NCBI GenBank assembly: GCA_038025085.1
Contig: CM076146.1
Coordinates: forward strand, 23,754,501 to 23,818,500
Length of the DNA stretch: 64,000 nt
Reading direction: 5' to 3'
Origin: Tetragonia tetragonoides
Lineage: Eukaryota; Streptophyta; Magnoliopsida; Caryophyllales; Aizoaceae
Positions 10,850-23,215 of this stretch are shown in pieces. A program made the translations under genes and the position numbers. The notes below the pieces were generated by a model that saw only the letters and a program-made list of their open reading frames with translations, did not search any database and was not told the DNA's origin. Every line of letters begins with the position of its first letter. Position 1 is the first letter of the stretch.

Positions 10850-11511
10850 TGATGTGAAATAAGTAACAAAACGGAAATTAACCTTTGATAGTATCACACA
10901 AAGGGATCTTGTTCAAGAATCACTCAAGAACAACTCACGAATCACTCGTAAGGGTTTCAACCTGAATCACTCAGTTTGAGGGGTAAATACTCATGTATTC
11001 AATAATTAATCATCAAAGCACGAGTTTACAATAGCAAAGCTCTCCCCTATTTATAGACCAAGAAAATCTAAAGCTATTCGGAATCCTAATCCTAGTCCGA
11101 ATAGGAAACTAACTACAAAACTGACTACAATTGTAAAACGGACTAACTAACATCTTTCCTAATACCTAATGGACTTCTAATACTAATAACAATCAGATTA
11201 TTACTCTCCTAAACATATTCTAACTAATAAAGGGAATACTAAACGAAATAGAACTGAACAACTGATTACCTAGCGCCCAAGGCTCAAAACCGCTGGAACA
11301 GTTTCCTTGGCGCCCAAGGCTTCTTCTTTTCAGCTTCTAGTCATCTTCTTGCCACTCTAACATAGTTACCTCACACTTTACCTCACGTGGCATTATACTC
11401 TTGGCAATGAGCAGCTCAAGATCAAGCATTAACGTTTCAAGAACTGGGTTCTTGGACGTTCTTGATTCGTCGTCTTCTTGCCTGTCCTTTAACATACTTG
11501 CTTCTGCATCA
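10850..11511 (-). mobile_element. Solo LTR, copy 6 of 6, last in the array
   Basis: Same 662-bp LTR flanked by GAGAC (10845-10849 and 11512-11516). It has the AAGGGTTTC state and three private changes clustered near the right end: C at 11482, A at 11494 and T at 11503. It is the last LTR-bearing unit; the satellite to its right continues without the element to the end of the window. Confidence 0.93.
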
Positions 11512-12149
11512 GAGACTTGAGTTCTTTTGTGTTGTATATTAAGAGAAATCAACCAAATACTTTGTGTACATTCATTTGAGTGTGAAACTATACCTAGGAT
11601 GTTTACAGTTACAAACAAGCTTCAACTCAAGCTTTTGAATGCATTTACGCGTTTTAAAAGCTCATACGAGTAGGGTGAAAGACATTTGAGTTCTTTTGTG
11701 TTGTATAATAAGAGAAAGCATCCAAATACGTTGTTTGCATTCATTTGAGTGTGAAACTACACCTAGGATGTTTACAGTTACAAACAAGCTTCAACTCAAG
11801 CTTTTGAATGCATTTATGCTTTTTAAAAGCTCATTCGAGTAGGGTGAAAGAGATTTGAGTTCTTTTGTGTTGTATATTAAGAGAAAGCATCACAATACTT
11901 TGTTTGTATTCATTTGAGTGTGAAACTACACCTAGGATGTTTACAAGTACAAACAAGCTTTAACTCAAGCTTTTGAATGTATTTACGCATTTTAAAAGCT
12001 CATACGAGTAGGGTAAAAGAGATTTGAGTTCTTTTGTGTTGTATATTAAGAGAAAGCTTCCAAATACTTTGTGTACATTCATTTGAGTGTGAAACTACAC
12101 CTAGGGTGTTTACAGTTACAAACAAGTTTCAACTCAAGCTTTGAATGCA

Positions 12150-13936
12150 TTTACGCGTTTTAAAAGCTCATACGAGTAGGGTGAAAGAGATTTGAGTTCT
12201 TTTGTGTTGTATATTAAGAGAAAGCATCCAAATACTATGTTTGCATTCATTTGAGTGTGAAACTACACCTAGGATGTTTACAAGTACAAACAAGTTTCAA
12301 CTCAAACTGTTGAATGAATTTTCGCGTTTTAACAGCTCTTACAACTAGGGTGATAGAAATTGAGTTCTTTTGTGTTGTATATTAAGAGAAATCATCCAAA
12401 TACTTTGTTTACATTCATTTGAGTGTGAAACTACACCTAGGATGTTTACAGTTACAAACAAGCTTCAACTCAAGCTTTTGAATGCATTTATGCTTTTTAA
12501 AAGCTCATACGAGTAGGGTGAAAGAGATTTGAGTTCTTTTGTGTTGTATATTAAGAGAAAGCATCCAAATACTTTGTTTTCATTCATTTCAATGTGTGAA
12601 ACTAAACCTAGGATGTTTACAAGTACAAACAAGCTTCAACTCAAGCTTTTGAATGCATTTATGCTTTTTAAAAGCTCATACGTGTAGGGTGAAAGAGATT
12701 TGAGTTCTTTTGTGTTGTATATTAAGAGAAAGCATCCAAATACTTTGTTTGCATTCATTTGAGTGTGAAACTACACCTTGGATGTTTACAAGTACAAACA
12801 AGCTTCAACTCAAGCTGTTGAATGAATTTACGCGGTTTAACAGCTCTTACGACAAGGGTGATAGAAATTGAGTTCTTTTGTGTTGTATATTAAGAGAAAG
12901 CTTCCAAATACTTTGTGTATATTCATTTGCGTGTGAAACTACACCTAGGATGTTTACAGTTACAAACAAGTTTCAACTCAAGCTTTTGAATGCATTTACG
13001 CGTTTTAAAAGCTCATACGAGTAGGGTGAAAGAGATTTGAGTTCTTTTGTGTTGTATATTAAGAGAAAGCATCCAAATGCTATGTTTGCATTCATTTGAG
13101 TGTGAAACTACACCTAGGATGTTTACAAGTACAAACAAGTTTCAACTCAAGCTGTTGAATGAATTTACGCGTTTTAACAGCTCTTACGACAAGGGTGATA
13201 GAAATTGAGTTCTTTTGTGTTGTATATTAAGAGAAAGCATCCAAAAACTTTGTTTGCATTCATTTGAGTGTGAAACTACACCTGGGATGTTTACAAGTAC
13301 AAACAAGCTTCAACTCAAGCTTTTGAATGTATTTACGCATTTTAAAAGCTCATACGAGTAGGGTAAAAGAGATTTGAGTTCTTTTGTGTTGTATATTAAG
13401 AGAAAGCTTCCAAATACTTTGTGTACATTCATTTGAGTGTGAAACTACACCTAGGGTGTTTACAGTTACAAACAAGTTTCAACTCAAGCTTTTGAATGAA
13501 TTTACGCGTTTTAAAAGCTCATACGAGTAGGGTGAAAGAGATTTGAGTTCTTTTGTGTTGTATATTAAGATAAACCATCCAAATACGTTGTTTGCATTCA
13601 TTTGAGTGTGAAACTACACCTAGTATGTTTACAGTTACAAACAAGCTTCAACTCATGCATTTGAATGCATTTAGGCGTTTTAAAAGCTCATACGAGTAGG
13701 GTGAAAGAGATTTGAGTTCTTTTGTGTTGTATATTAAGAGAAAGCATCCAAATACGTTGTTTGCATTCATTTGAGTGTGAAACTACACCTAGGATGTTTA
13801 CAGTTACAAAGAAGCTTCAAATCATGCATTTGAATGCATTTACGCGTTTTAAAAGCTCATACGAGTAGGATGAGAGAGATTTGAGTTCTTTTGTGTTGTA
13901 TATTAAGAGAAAGCATCCAAATACTTTGTTTCCATT
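12150..13936. repeat. LTR-free satellite, transition out of the 2,016-bp HOR
   Basis: About ten monomers of mixed A and B class. The stretch 12,766-13,320 resembles the unit just left of each LTR (ACACCTTGG, GCGGTTTAAC and GTGTATATTCATTTGCG variants) but continues without the element. It may represent the pre-insertion arrangement or a copy of it. No gene or other element was seen. Confidence 0.8.
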
Positions 13937-15250
13937 CATTTGAGTGTGAAACTACACCTAGGATGTTTACAAGTACAAACAAGCTTCAACTCAAGCTTTT
14001 GAATGCGTTTATGCGTTTTAAAAGCTCATACGCGTAGGGTGAAAGAGATTTGAGTTCTTTTGTGTTGTATATTAAGAGAAAGCATCCAAATACGTTGTTT
14101 GCATTCATTTGAGTGTGAAACGACACCTAGGATGTTTACTGTTACAAACAAGCTTCAACTCATGCATTTGAATGCATTTACGCGTTTTAAAAGCTCATAC
14201 GAGTAGGATGAAAGAGATTTGAGTTCTTTTGTGTTGTATATTAAGAGAAAGCATCCAAATACTTTGTGTACATTCATTTGAGTGTGAAACTACACCTAGG
14301 ATGTTTACAGTTACAAACAAGCTTCAACTCATGCATTTGAATGCATTTACGGGTTTTAAAAGCTCATACGAGTAGGGTGAAAGAGATTTGAGTTCTTTTG
14401 TGTTGTATATTAAGAGAAAGCATCCAAATACTTTGTTTGTATTCATTTGAGTGTGAAACTACACCTAGGATGTTTACAAGTACAAACAAGCTTCAACTCA
14501 AGCTTTTGAATGTATTTACGCATTTTGAAAGCTCATACGAGTAGGGTAAAAGAGATTTGAGTTCTTTTGTGTTGTATATTAAGAGAAAGCTTCCAAATAC
14601 TTTGTGTACATTCATTTGAGTGTGAAACTACACCTAGGATGTTTACCGTTACAAACAAGTTTCAACTCAAGCTTTTGAATGCATTTACGCGTTTTAAAAG
14701 CTCATACGAGTAGGTTGAAAGAGATTTGAGTTCTTTTGTGTTGTATATTAAGAGAAAGCATCCAAATACTATGTTTGCATTCATTTGAGTGTGAAACTAC
14801 ACCTAGGATGTTTACAAGTACAAACAAGTTTCAACTCAAGCTGTTGAATGAATTTTCGCGTTTTAACAGCTCTTACAACTAGGGTGATAGAAATTGAGTT
14901 CTTTTGTGTTGTATATTAAGAGAAATCATCCAAATACTTTGTTTACATTCATTTGAGTGTGAAACTACACCTAGGATGTTTACAGTTACAAACAAGCTTC
15001 AACTCAAGCTTTTGAATGCATTTATGCTTTTTAAAAGCTCATACGAGTAGGGTGAAAGAGATTTGAGTTCTTTTGTGTTGTATATTAAGAGAAAAGCATC
15101 CAATTACTTTGTTTTCATTCATTTGAATGTGTGAAACTAAACCTAGGATGTTTACAACTACAAACAAGCTTCAACTCAAGCTTTTGAAAGCATTTATGCT
15201 TTTTAAAATCTCATACGTGTAGGGTGAAAGATATTTGAGTTCTTTTGTGT
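12700..15250. repeat. Segmental duplication, copy 1 (partner 21,990-24,540)
   Basis: Diagnostic variants recur at a constant lag of 9,289 bp (55 monomers): ACACCTTGG at 12773 and 22062, GTAGGATGAGAGAG at about 13,866 and 23,155, GTTTACTGTTAC at 14132 and 23421, and CTTACAACTAGGG at 14872 and 24161. One internal monomer near 13,400-13,550 differs while the lag is kept, suggesting a later local replacement. Confidence 0.82.
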
Positions 15251-17653
15251 TGTATATTAAGAGAAAGCATCCAAATACTTTGTTTGCATTCATTTGAGTG
15301 TGAAACTACACCTTGGATGTTTACAAGTACAAACAAGCTTCAACTCAAGCTGTTGAATGAATTTACGCGGTTTAACAGCTCTTACGACAAGGGTGATAGA
15401 AATTGAGTTCTTTTGTGTTGTATATTAAGAGAAAGCTTCCAAATACTTTGTGTATATTCATTTGCGTGTGAAACTACACCTAGGATGTTTACAGTTACAA
15501 ACAAGTTTCAACTCAAGCTTTTGAATGCATTTACGCGTTTTAAAAGCTCATACGAGTAGGGTGAAAGAGATTTGAGTTCTTTTGTGTTGTATATTAAGAG
15601 AAAGCATCCAAATGCTATGTTTGCATTCATTTGAGTGTGAAACTACACCTAGGATGTTTACAAGTACAAACAAGTTTCAACTCAAGCTGTTGAATGAATT
15701 TACGCGTTTTAACAGCTCTTACGACAAGGGTGATAGAAATTGAGTTCTTTTGTGTTGTATATTAAGAGAAAGCATCCAAAAACTTTGTTTGCATTCATTT
15801 GAGTGTGAAACTACACCTAGGATGTTTACAAGTACAAACAAGCTTCAACTCAAGCTTTTGAATGCGTTTATGCGTTTTAAAAGCTCATACGCGTAGGGTG
15901 AAAGAGATTTGAGTTCTTTTGTGTTGTATATTAAGAGAAAGCATCCAAATACGTTGTTTGCATTCATTTGAGTGTGAAACTACACCTAGGATGTTTACTG
16001 TTACAAACAAGCTTCAACTCATGCATTTGAATGCATTTACGCGTTTTAAAAGCTCATACGAGTAGGATGAAAGAGATTTGAGTTCTTTTGTGTTGTATAT
16101 TAAGAGAAAGCATCCAAATACTTTGTGTACATTCATTTGAGTGTGAAACTACACCTAGGATGTTTACAGTTACAAACAAGCTTCAACTCATGCATTTGAA
16201 TGCATTTACGGGTTTTAAAAGCTCATACGAGTAGGGTGAAAGAGATTTGAGTTCTTTTGTGTTGTATATTAAGAGAAAGCATCCAAATACTTTGTTTGTA
16301 TTCATTTGAGTGTGAAACTACACCTAGGATGTTTACAAGTACAAACAAGCTTCAACTCAAGCTTTTGAATGTATTTACGCATTTTGAAAGCTCATACGAG
16401 TAGGGTAAAAGAGATTTGAGTTCTTTTGTGTTGTATATTAAGAGAAAGCTTCCAAATACTTTGTGTACATTCATTTGAGTGTGAAACTACACCTAGGATG
16501 TTTACCGTTACAAACAAGTTTCAACTCAAGCTTTTGAATGCATTTACGCGTTTTAAAAGCTCATACGAGTAGGGTGAAAGAGATTTAAGTTCTTTTGTGT
16601 TGTATATTAAGAGAAAGCATCCAAATACGTTGTTTGCATTCATTTGAGTGTGAAACTACACCTAGGATGTTTACAAGTACAAACAAGTTTCAACTCAAGC
16701 TGTTGAATGAATTTTCGCGTTTTAACAGCTCTTACAACTAGGGTGATAGAAATTGAGTTCTTTTGTGTTGTATATTAAGAGAAATCATCCAAATACTTTG
16801 TTTACATTCATTTGAGTGTGAAACTACACCTAGGATGTTTACAGTTACAAACAAGCTTCAACTCAAGCTTTTGAATGCATTTATGCTTTTTAAAAGCTCA
16901 TACGAGTAGGGTGAAAGAGATTTGAGTTCTTTTGTGTTGTATATTAAGAGAAAAGCATCCAATTACTTTGTTTTCATTCATTTGAATGTGTGAAACTAAA
17001 CCTAGGATGTTTACAACTACAAACAAGCTTCAACTCAAGCTTTTGAAAGCATTTATGCTTTTTAAAATCTCATACGTGTAGGGTGAAAGATATTTGAGTT
17101 CTTTTGTGTTGTATATTAAGAGAAAGCATCCAAATACTTTGTTTGCATTCATTTGAGTGTGAAACTACACCTTGGATGTTTACAAGTACAAACAAGCTTC
17201 AACTCAAGCTGTTGAATGAATTTACGCGGTTTAACAGCTCTTACGACAAGGGTGATAGAAATTGAGTTCTTTTGTGTTGTATATTAAGAGAAAGCTTCCA
17301 AATACTTTGTGTATATTCATTTGCGTGTGAAACTACACCTAGGATGTTTACAGTTACAAACAAGTTTCAACTCAAGCTTTTGAATGCATTTACGCGTTTT
17401 AAAAGCTCATACGAGTAGGGTGAAAGAGATTTGAGTTCTTTTGTGTTGTATATTAAGAGAAAGCATCCAAATGCTATGTTTGCATTCATTTGAGTGTGAA
17501 ACTACACCTAGGATGTTTACAAGTACAAACAAGTTTCAACTCAAGCTGTTGAATGAATTTACGCGTTTTAACAGCTCTTACGACAAGGGTGATAGAAATT
17601 GAGTTCTTTTGTGTTGTATATTAAGAGAAAGCATCCAAAAACTTTGTTTGCAT
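13936..17653. repeat. 1,859-bp HOR (11 monomers), two tandem copies
   Basis: Copies are about 13,936-15,794 and 15,795-17,653, with similarity running about 60 bp further. Markers at lag 1,859 include GCGTTTATGCG, CATACGCGTAGGG, GTTTACTGTTAC (14132 and 15991) and GAAAAGCATCCAATTAC. At the left edge TTTCCATTC changes to TTTGCATTC; at the right edge GCGTTTATG changes to GTATTTACG. Confidence 0.85.
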
Positions 17654-20600
17654 TCATTTGAGTGTGAAACTACACCTAGGATGTTTACAAGTACAAACAA
17701 GCTTCAACTCAAGCTTTTGAATGTATTTACGCATTTTAAAAGGTCATACGAGTAGGGTGAAAGAGATTTGAGTTCTTTTGTGTTGTATATTAAGAGAAAG
17801 CATCCAAATACTTTGTTTGCATTCATTTGAATGTGTGAAACTACATCTAGGATGTTTACAAGTACAAACAAGCTTCAACTCAAGCTTTTGAATGTATTTA
17901 CGCGTTTTAACAGCTCTTACGACTAGGGTGACAGAAATTGAGTTCTTTTGTGTTGTATATTAAGAGAAAGCATCCAAATACTTTGTTTGTATTCATTTGA
18001 GTGTGAAACTACACCTAGGATGTTTACAGTTACAAACGTGCTTCAACTCAAGCTTTTGAATGCATTTATGCTTTTTAAAAGCTCATTCAAGTAGGGTGAA
18101 AGAGATTTGAGTTCTTTTGTGTTGTATATTAAGAGAAAGCATCCAAATACTGTGTTTGTATTCATTTGAGTGTGAAACTACACCTAGGATGTTTACAAGT
18201 ACAAACAAGCTTCAACTCAAGCTTTTGAATGTATTTACGCATTTTAAAAGCTCATACGAGTAGGGTGAAAGAGATTTGAGTTCTTTTGTGTTGTATATTA
18301 AGAGAAATCATCCAAATACTTTGTGTACATTCATTTGAGTGTGAAACTACACCTAGGGTGTTTACAGTTACAAACAAGTTTCAACTCAAGCTTTTGAATG
18401 CATTTACGCGTTTTAAAAGCTCATACGAGTAGGGTGAAAGAGATTTGAGTTCTTTTGTGTTGTATATTAAGAGAAAGCATCCAAATGCTATGTTTGCATT
18501 CATTTGAGTGTGAAACTACACCTAGGATGTTTACAAGTACAAACAAGTTTCAACTCAAGCTGTTGAATGAATTTACGCGTTTTAACAGCTCTTACGACAA
18601 GGGTGATAGAAATTGAGTTCTTTTGTGTTGTATATTAAGAGAAAGCATCCAAAAACTTTGTTTGCATTCATTTGAGTGTGAAACTACACCTAGGATGTTT
18701 ACATGTACAAACAAGCTTCAACTCAAGCTTTTGATTGTATTTACGCGTTTTAAAAGCTCATACGAGTAGGGTGAAAAAGATTTGAGTTCTTTTGTGTTGT
18801 ATATTAAGAGAAATCATCCAAATACTTTGTGTACATTCATTTGAGTGTGAAACTACACCTAGGGTGTTTACAGTTACAAACAAGTTTCAACTCAAGCTTT
18901 TGAATGAATTTACGCGTTTAAAAAGCTCATACGAGTAGGGTGAAAGAGATTTGGGTTCTTTTGTGTTGTATATTAAGAGAAAGCATCCAAATACTATGTT
19001 TGCATTCATTTGAGTGTGAAACTACACCTAGGATGTTTACAAGTTCAAACAAGTTTCAACTCAAGCTGTTGAATGAATTTTCGCGTTTTAACAGCTCTTA
19101 CGACAAGGGTGATAGAAATTGAGTTCTTTTGTGTTGTATATTAATAGAAAGCATCCAAATCCTTTGTTTGCATTCATTTGAGTATGAAACTACAGGTAGG
19201 ATGTTTACAGTTACAAACAAGCTTCAACTCATGCTTTTGAATGCATTTACGCGTTTTAAAAGCTCATACGAGTAGGGTGAAAGAGATTTGAGTTCTTTTG
19301 TGTTGTATATTAAGAGAAAGCATCCAAATACTTTGTTTGTATTCATTTGAGTGTGAAACTACACCTAGGATGTTTACAAGTACAAACAAGTTTCAACTCA
19401 AGCTGTTGAATGAATTTACGCGTTTTAACAGCTCTTACGACAAGGGTGATAGAAATTGAGTTCTTTTGTGTTGTATATTAAGAGAAAGCATCCAAAAACT
19501 TTGTTTGCATTCATTTGAGTGTGAAACTACACCTAGGATGTTTACAAGTACAAACAAGCTTCAACTCAAGCTTTTGAATGTATTTACGCGTTTTAACAGC
19601 TCTTACGACTAGGGTGACAGAAATTGAGTTCTTTTGTGTTGTATATTAAGAGAAAGCTACCAAATACTTTGTTTGTATTCATTTGAGTGTGAAACTACAC
19701 CTAGGATGTTTACAGTTACAAACGTGCTTCAACTCAAGCTTTTGAATGCATTTATGCTTTTTAAAAGCTCATACAAGTAGGGTGAAAGAGATTTGAGTTC
19801 TTTTGTGTTGTATATTAAGAGAAAGCATCCAAATACTGTGTTTGTATTCATTTGAGTGTGAAACTACACCTAGGATGTTTACAAGTACAAACAAGCTTCA
19901 ACTCAAGCTTTTGAATGTATTTACGCATTTTAAAAGCTCATACGAGTAGGGTGAAAGAGATTTGAGTTCTTTTGTGTTGTATATTAAGAGAAATCATCCA
20001 AATACTCTGTGTACATTTTTTTGAGTGTGAAACTATACCTAGGATGTTTACAGTTACAAACAAGCTTCAACTCAAGCTTTTGAATGCATTTACGCGTTTT
20101 AAAAGCTCATACGAGTAGGGTGAAAGAGATTTGAGTTCTTTTGTGTTGTATATTAAGAGAAAGCATCCAAATACGCTGTTTGCATTCATTTGAGTGTGAA
20201 GCTACACCTAGGATGTTTACAGTTACAAACAAGCTTCAACTCAAGCTTTTGAATGCATTTATGCTTTTTAAAAGCTCATACGAGTAGGGTGAAAGAGATT
20301 TGAGTTCTTTTGTGTTGTACATTAAGAGAAAGCATCCAAATACTTTGTTTGTATTCATTTGAGTGTGAAACTACACCTAGGATGTTTACAAGTACAAACA
20401 AGTTTCAACTCAAGCTGTTGAATGAATTTTCGCGTTTTAACAGCTCTTACGACAAGGGTGATAGAAATTGAGTTCTTTTGTGTTGTATATTAAGAGAAAG
20501 CATCCAAATCCTTTGTTTGAATTCATTTGAGTATGAAACTACAGGTAGGATGTTTACAGTTACAAACAAGCTTCAACTCATGCTTTTGAATGCATTTACG

Positions 20601-20760
20601 CGTTTTAAAAGCTCATACGAGTAGGGTGAAAGAGATTTGAGTTCTTTTGTGTTGTATATTAAGAGAAAGCATCCAAATACTTTGTTTGCATTCATTTGAA
20701 TGTGTGAAACTACACCTAGGATGTTTACAAGTACAAACAAGCTTCAACTCAAGCTTTTGA
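17640..20760. repeat. 3.1-kb block duplicated at lag 7,263 (partner about 24,903-28,023)
   Basis: Shared rare variants at constant lag include AAAAGGTCATACG, AACGTGCTTC, GATTTGGGTTC and the CAGGTAGG form. The block matches most of one 4,052-bp HOR unit and is a third, partial copy of it. At its right end the copies split at GAAAGCATTTATG versus GAATGTATTTACG. Confidence 0.82.
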
Positions 20761-20809
20761 AAGCATTTATGCTTTTTAAAAGCTCATACGTGTAGGGTGA
20801 AAGAGATTT

Positions 20810-23215
20810 GAGTTCTTTTGTGTTGTATATTAAGAGAAAGCATCCAAATACTTTGTTTGCATTCATTTGAGTGTGAAACTACACCTTGGATGTTTACAAG
20901 TACAAACAAGCTTCAACTCAAGCTGTTGAATGAATTTACGCGGTTTAACAGCTCTTACGACAAGGGTGATAGAAATTGAGTTCTTTTGTGTTGTATATTA
21001 AGAGAAAGCTTCCAAATACTTTGTGTATATTCATTTGCGTGTGAAACTACACCTAGGATGTTTACAGTTACAAACAAGTTTCAACTCAAGCTTTTGAATG
21101 CATTTACGCGTTTTAAAAGCTCATACGAGTAGGGTGAAAGAGATTTGAGTTCTTTTGTGTTGTATATTAAGAGAAAGCATCCAAATGCTATGTTTGCATT
21201 CATTTGAGTGTGAAACTACACCTAGGATGTTTACAAGTACAAACAAGTTTCAACTCAAGCTGTTGAATGAATTTACGCGTTTTAACAGCTCTTACGACAA
21301 GGGTGATAGAAATTGAGTTCTTTTGTGTTGTATATTAAGAGAAAGCATCCAAAAACTTTGTTTGCATTCATTTGAGTGTGAAACTACACCTGGGATGTTT
21401 ACAAGTACAAACAAGCTTCAACTCAAGCTTTTGAATGTATTTACGCATTTTAAAAGCTCATACGAGTAGGGTAAAAGAGATTTGAGTTCTTTTGTGTTGT
21501 ATATTAAGAGAAAGCATCCAAAAACTTTGTTTGCATTCATTTGAGTGTGAAACTACACCTAGGATGCTTACAAGTACAAACAAGCTTCAATTCAAGCTTT
21601 TGAATCTATTTACTCATTTTAAAAGCTCATACGAGTAGGGTGAAAGAGATTTGAGTTCTTTTGTGTTGTATATTAAGAGAAACCATCCAAATACGTTGTT
21701 TGCATTCATTTGAGTGTGAAACTACACCTAGTATGTTTACAGTTACAAACAAGCTTCAACTCATGCATTTGAATGCATTTAGGCGTTTTAAAAGCTCATA
21801 CGAGTAGGGTGAAAGAGATTTGAGTTCTTTTGTGTTGTATATTAAGAGAAAGCATCCAAATACGTTGTTTGCATTCATTTGAGTGTGAAACTACACCTAG
21901 GATGTTTACAGTTACAAACAAGCTTCAAATCATGCATTTGAATGCATTTACGCGTTTTAAAAGCTCATACGAGTAGGATGAGAGAGATTTGAGTTCTTTT
22001 GTGTTGTATATTAAGAGAAAGCATCCAAATACTTTGTTTGCATTCATTTGAGTGTGAAACTACACCTTGGATGTTTACAAGTACAAACAAGCTTCAACTC
22101 AAGCTGTTGAATGAATTTACGCGGTTTAACAGCTCTTACGACAAGGGTGATAGAAATTGAGTTCTTTTGTGTTGTATATTAAGAGAAAGCTTCCAAATAC
22201 TTTGTGTATATTCATTTGCGTGTGAAACTACACCTAGGATGTTTACAGTTACAAACAAGTTTCAACTCAAGCTTTTGAATGCATTTACGCGTTTTAAAAG
22301 CTCATACGAGTAGGGTGAAAGAGATTTGAGTTATTTTGTGTTGTATATTAAGAGAAAGCATCCAAATGCTATGTTTGCATTCATTTGAGTGTGAAACTAC
22401 ACCTAGGATGTTTACAAGTACAAACAAGTTTCAACTCAAGCTGTTGAATGAATTTACGCGTTTTAACAGCTCTTACGACAAGGGTGATAGAAATTGAGTT
22501 CTTTTGTGTTGTATATTAAGAGAAAGCATCCAAAAACTTTGTTTGCATTCATTTGAGTGTGAAACTACACCTGGGATGTTTACAAGTACAAACAAGCTTC
22601 AACTCAAGCTTTTGAATGTATTTACGCATTTTAAAAGCTCATACGAGTAGGGTAAAAGAGATTTGAGTTCTTTTGTGTTGTATATTAAGAGAAAGCATCC
22701 AAAAACTTTGTTTGCATTCATTTGAGTGTGAAACTACACCTAGGATGCTTACAAGTACAAACAAGCTTCAATTCAAGCTTTTGAATCTATTTACTCATTT
22801 TAAAAGCTCATACGAGTAGGGTGAAAGAGATTTGAGTTCTTTTGTGTTGTATATTAAGAGAAACCATCCAAATACGTTGTTTGCATTCATTTGAGTGTGA
22901 AACTACACCTAGTATGTTTACAGTTACAAACAAGCTTCAACTCATGCATTTGAATGCATTTAGGCGTTTTAAAAGCTCATACGAGTAGGGTGAAAGAGAT
23001 TTGAGTTCTTTTGTGTTGTATATTAAGAGAAAGCATCCAAATACGTTGTTTGCATTCATTTGAGTGTGAAACTACACCTAGGATGTTTACAGTTACAAAC
23101 AAGCTTCAAATCATGCATTTGAATGCATTTACGCGTTTTAAAAGCTCATACGAGTAGGATGAGAGAGATTTGAGTTCTTTTGTGTTGTATATTAAGAGAA
23201 AGCATCCAAATACTT
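20810..23215. repeat. 1,181-bp HOR (7 monomers), two tandem copies
   Basis: ACACCTTGG at 20881 and 22062 sets the period. The copies share GCGGTTTAAC, GTGTATATTCATTTGCG, ACACCTGGGATG, GATGCTTACAAG and GATGAGAGAG. The block starts after CGTGTAGGG near 20,805 and ends where TTTGCATTC becomes TTTCCATTC near 23,215. Confidence 0.85.

Larger units (their letters stand above)
1..12150. repeat. 2,016-bp higher-order repeat, six units, each 8 monomers plus one solo LTR
   Basis: Base 1 matches 2017, 4033, 6049, 8065, 10081 and 12097. Each unit contains one 662-bp LTR, one extra GAGAC and 1,349 bp of satellite, that is eight monomers. In the first unit after an LTR the monomer landmarks lie at about 1510, 1679, 1848, 2017, 2185, 2353, 2522 and 2690; those at 2185 and 2522 are class B. 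All six LTRs fall at exact multiples of 2,016, so no unit gained or lost a base overall. Only scattered single-base differences separate units. The array began before base 1. It ends shortly after 12,097, where the next unit stops matching (TACGCG instead of TACGTG at about 12,153, then a different downstream monomer). Confidence 0.96.

Noticed and set aside
18940..19122. 60-72-codon plus-strand frames at 18940, 26167 and 30219
   Set aside because: Pure satellite translation, opened by a single variant (GATTTGGGTTC instead of GATTTGAGTTC) that removes a stop. The copies are explained by the 7,263- and 4,052-bp duplications.
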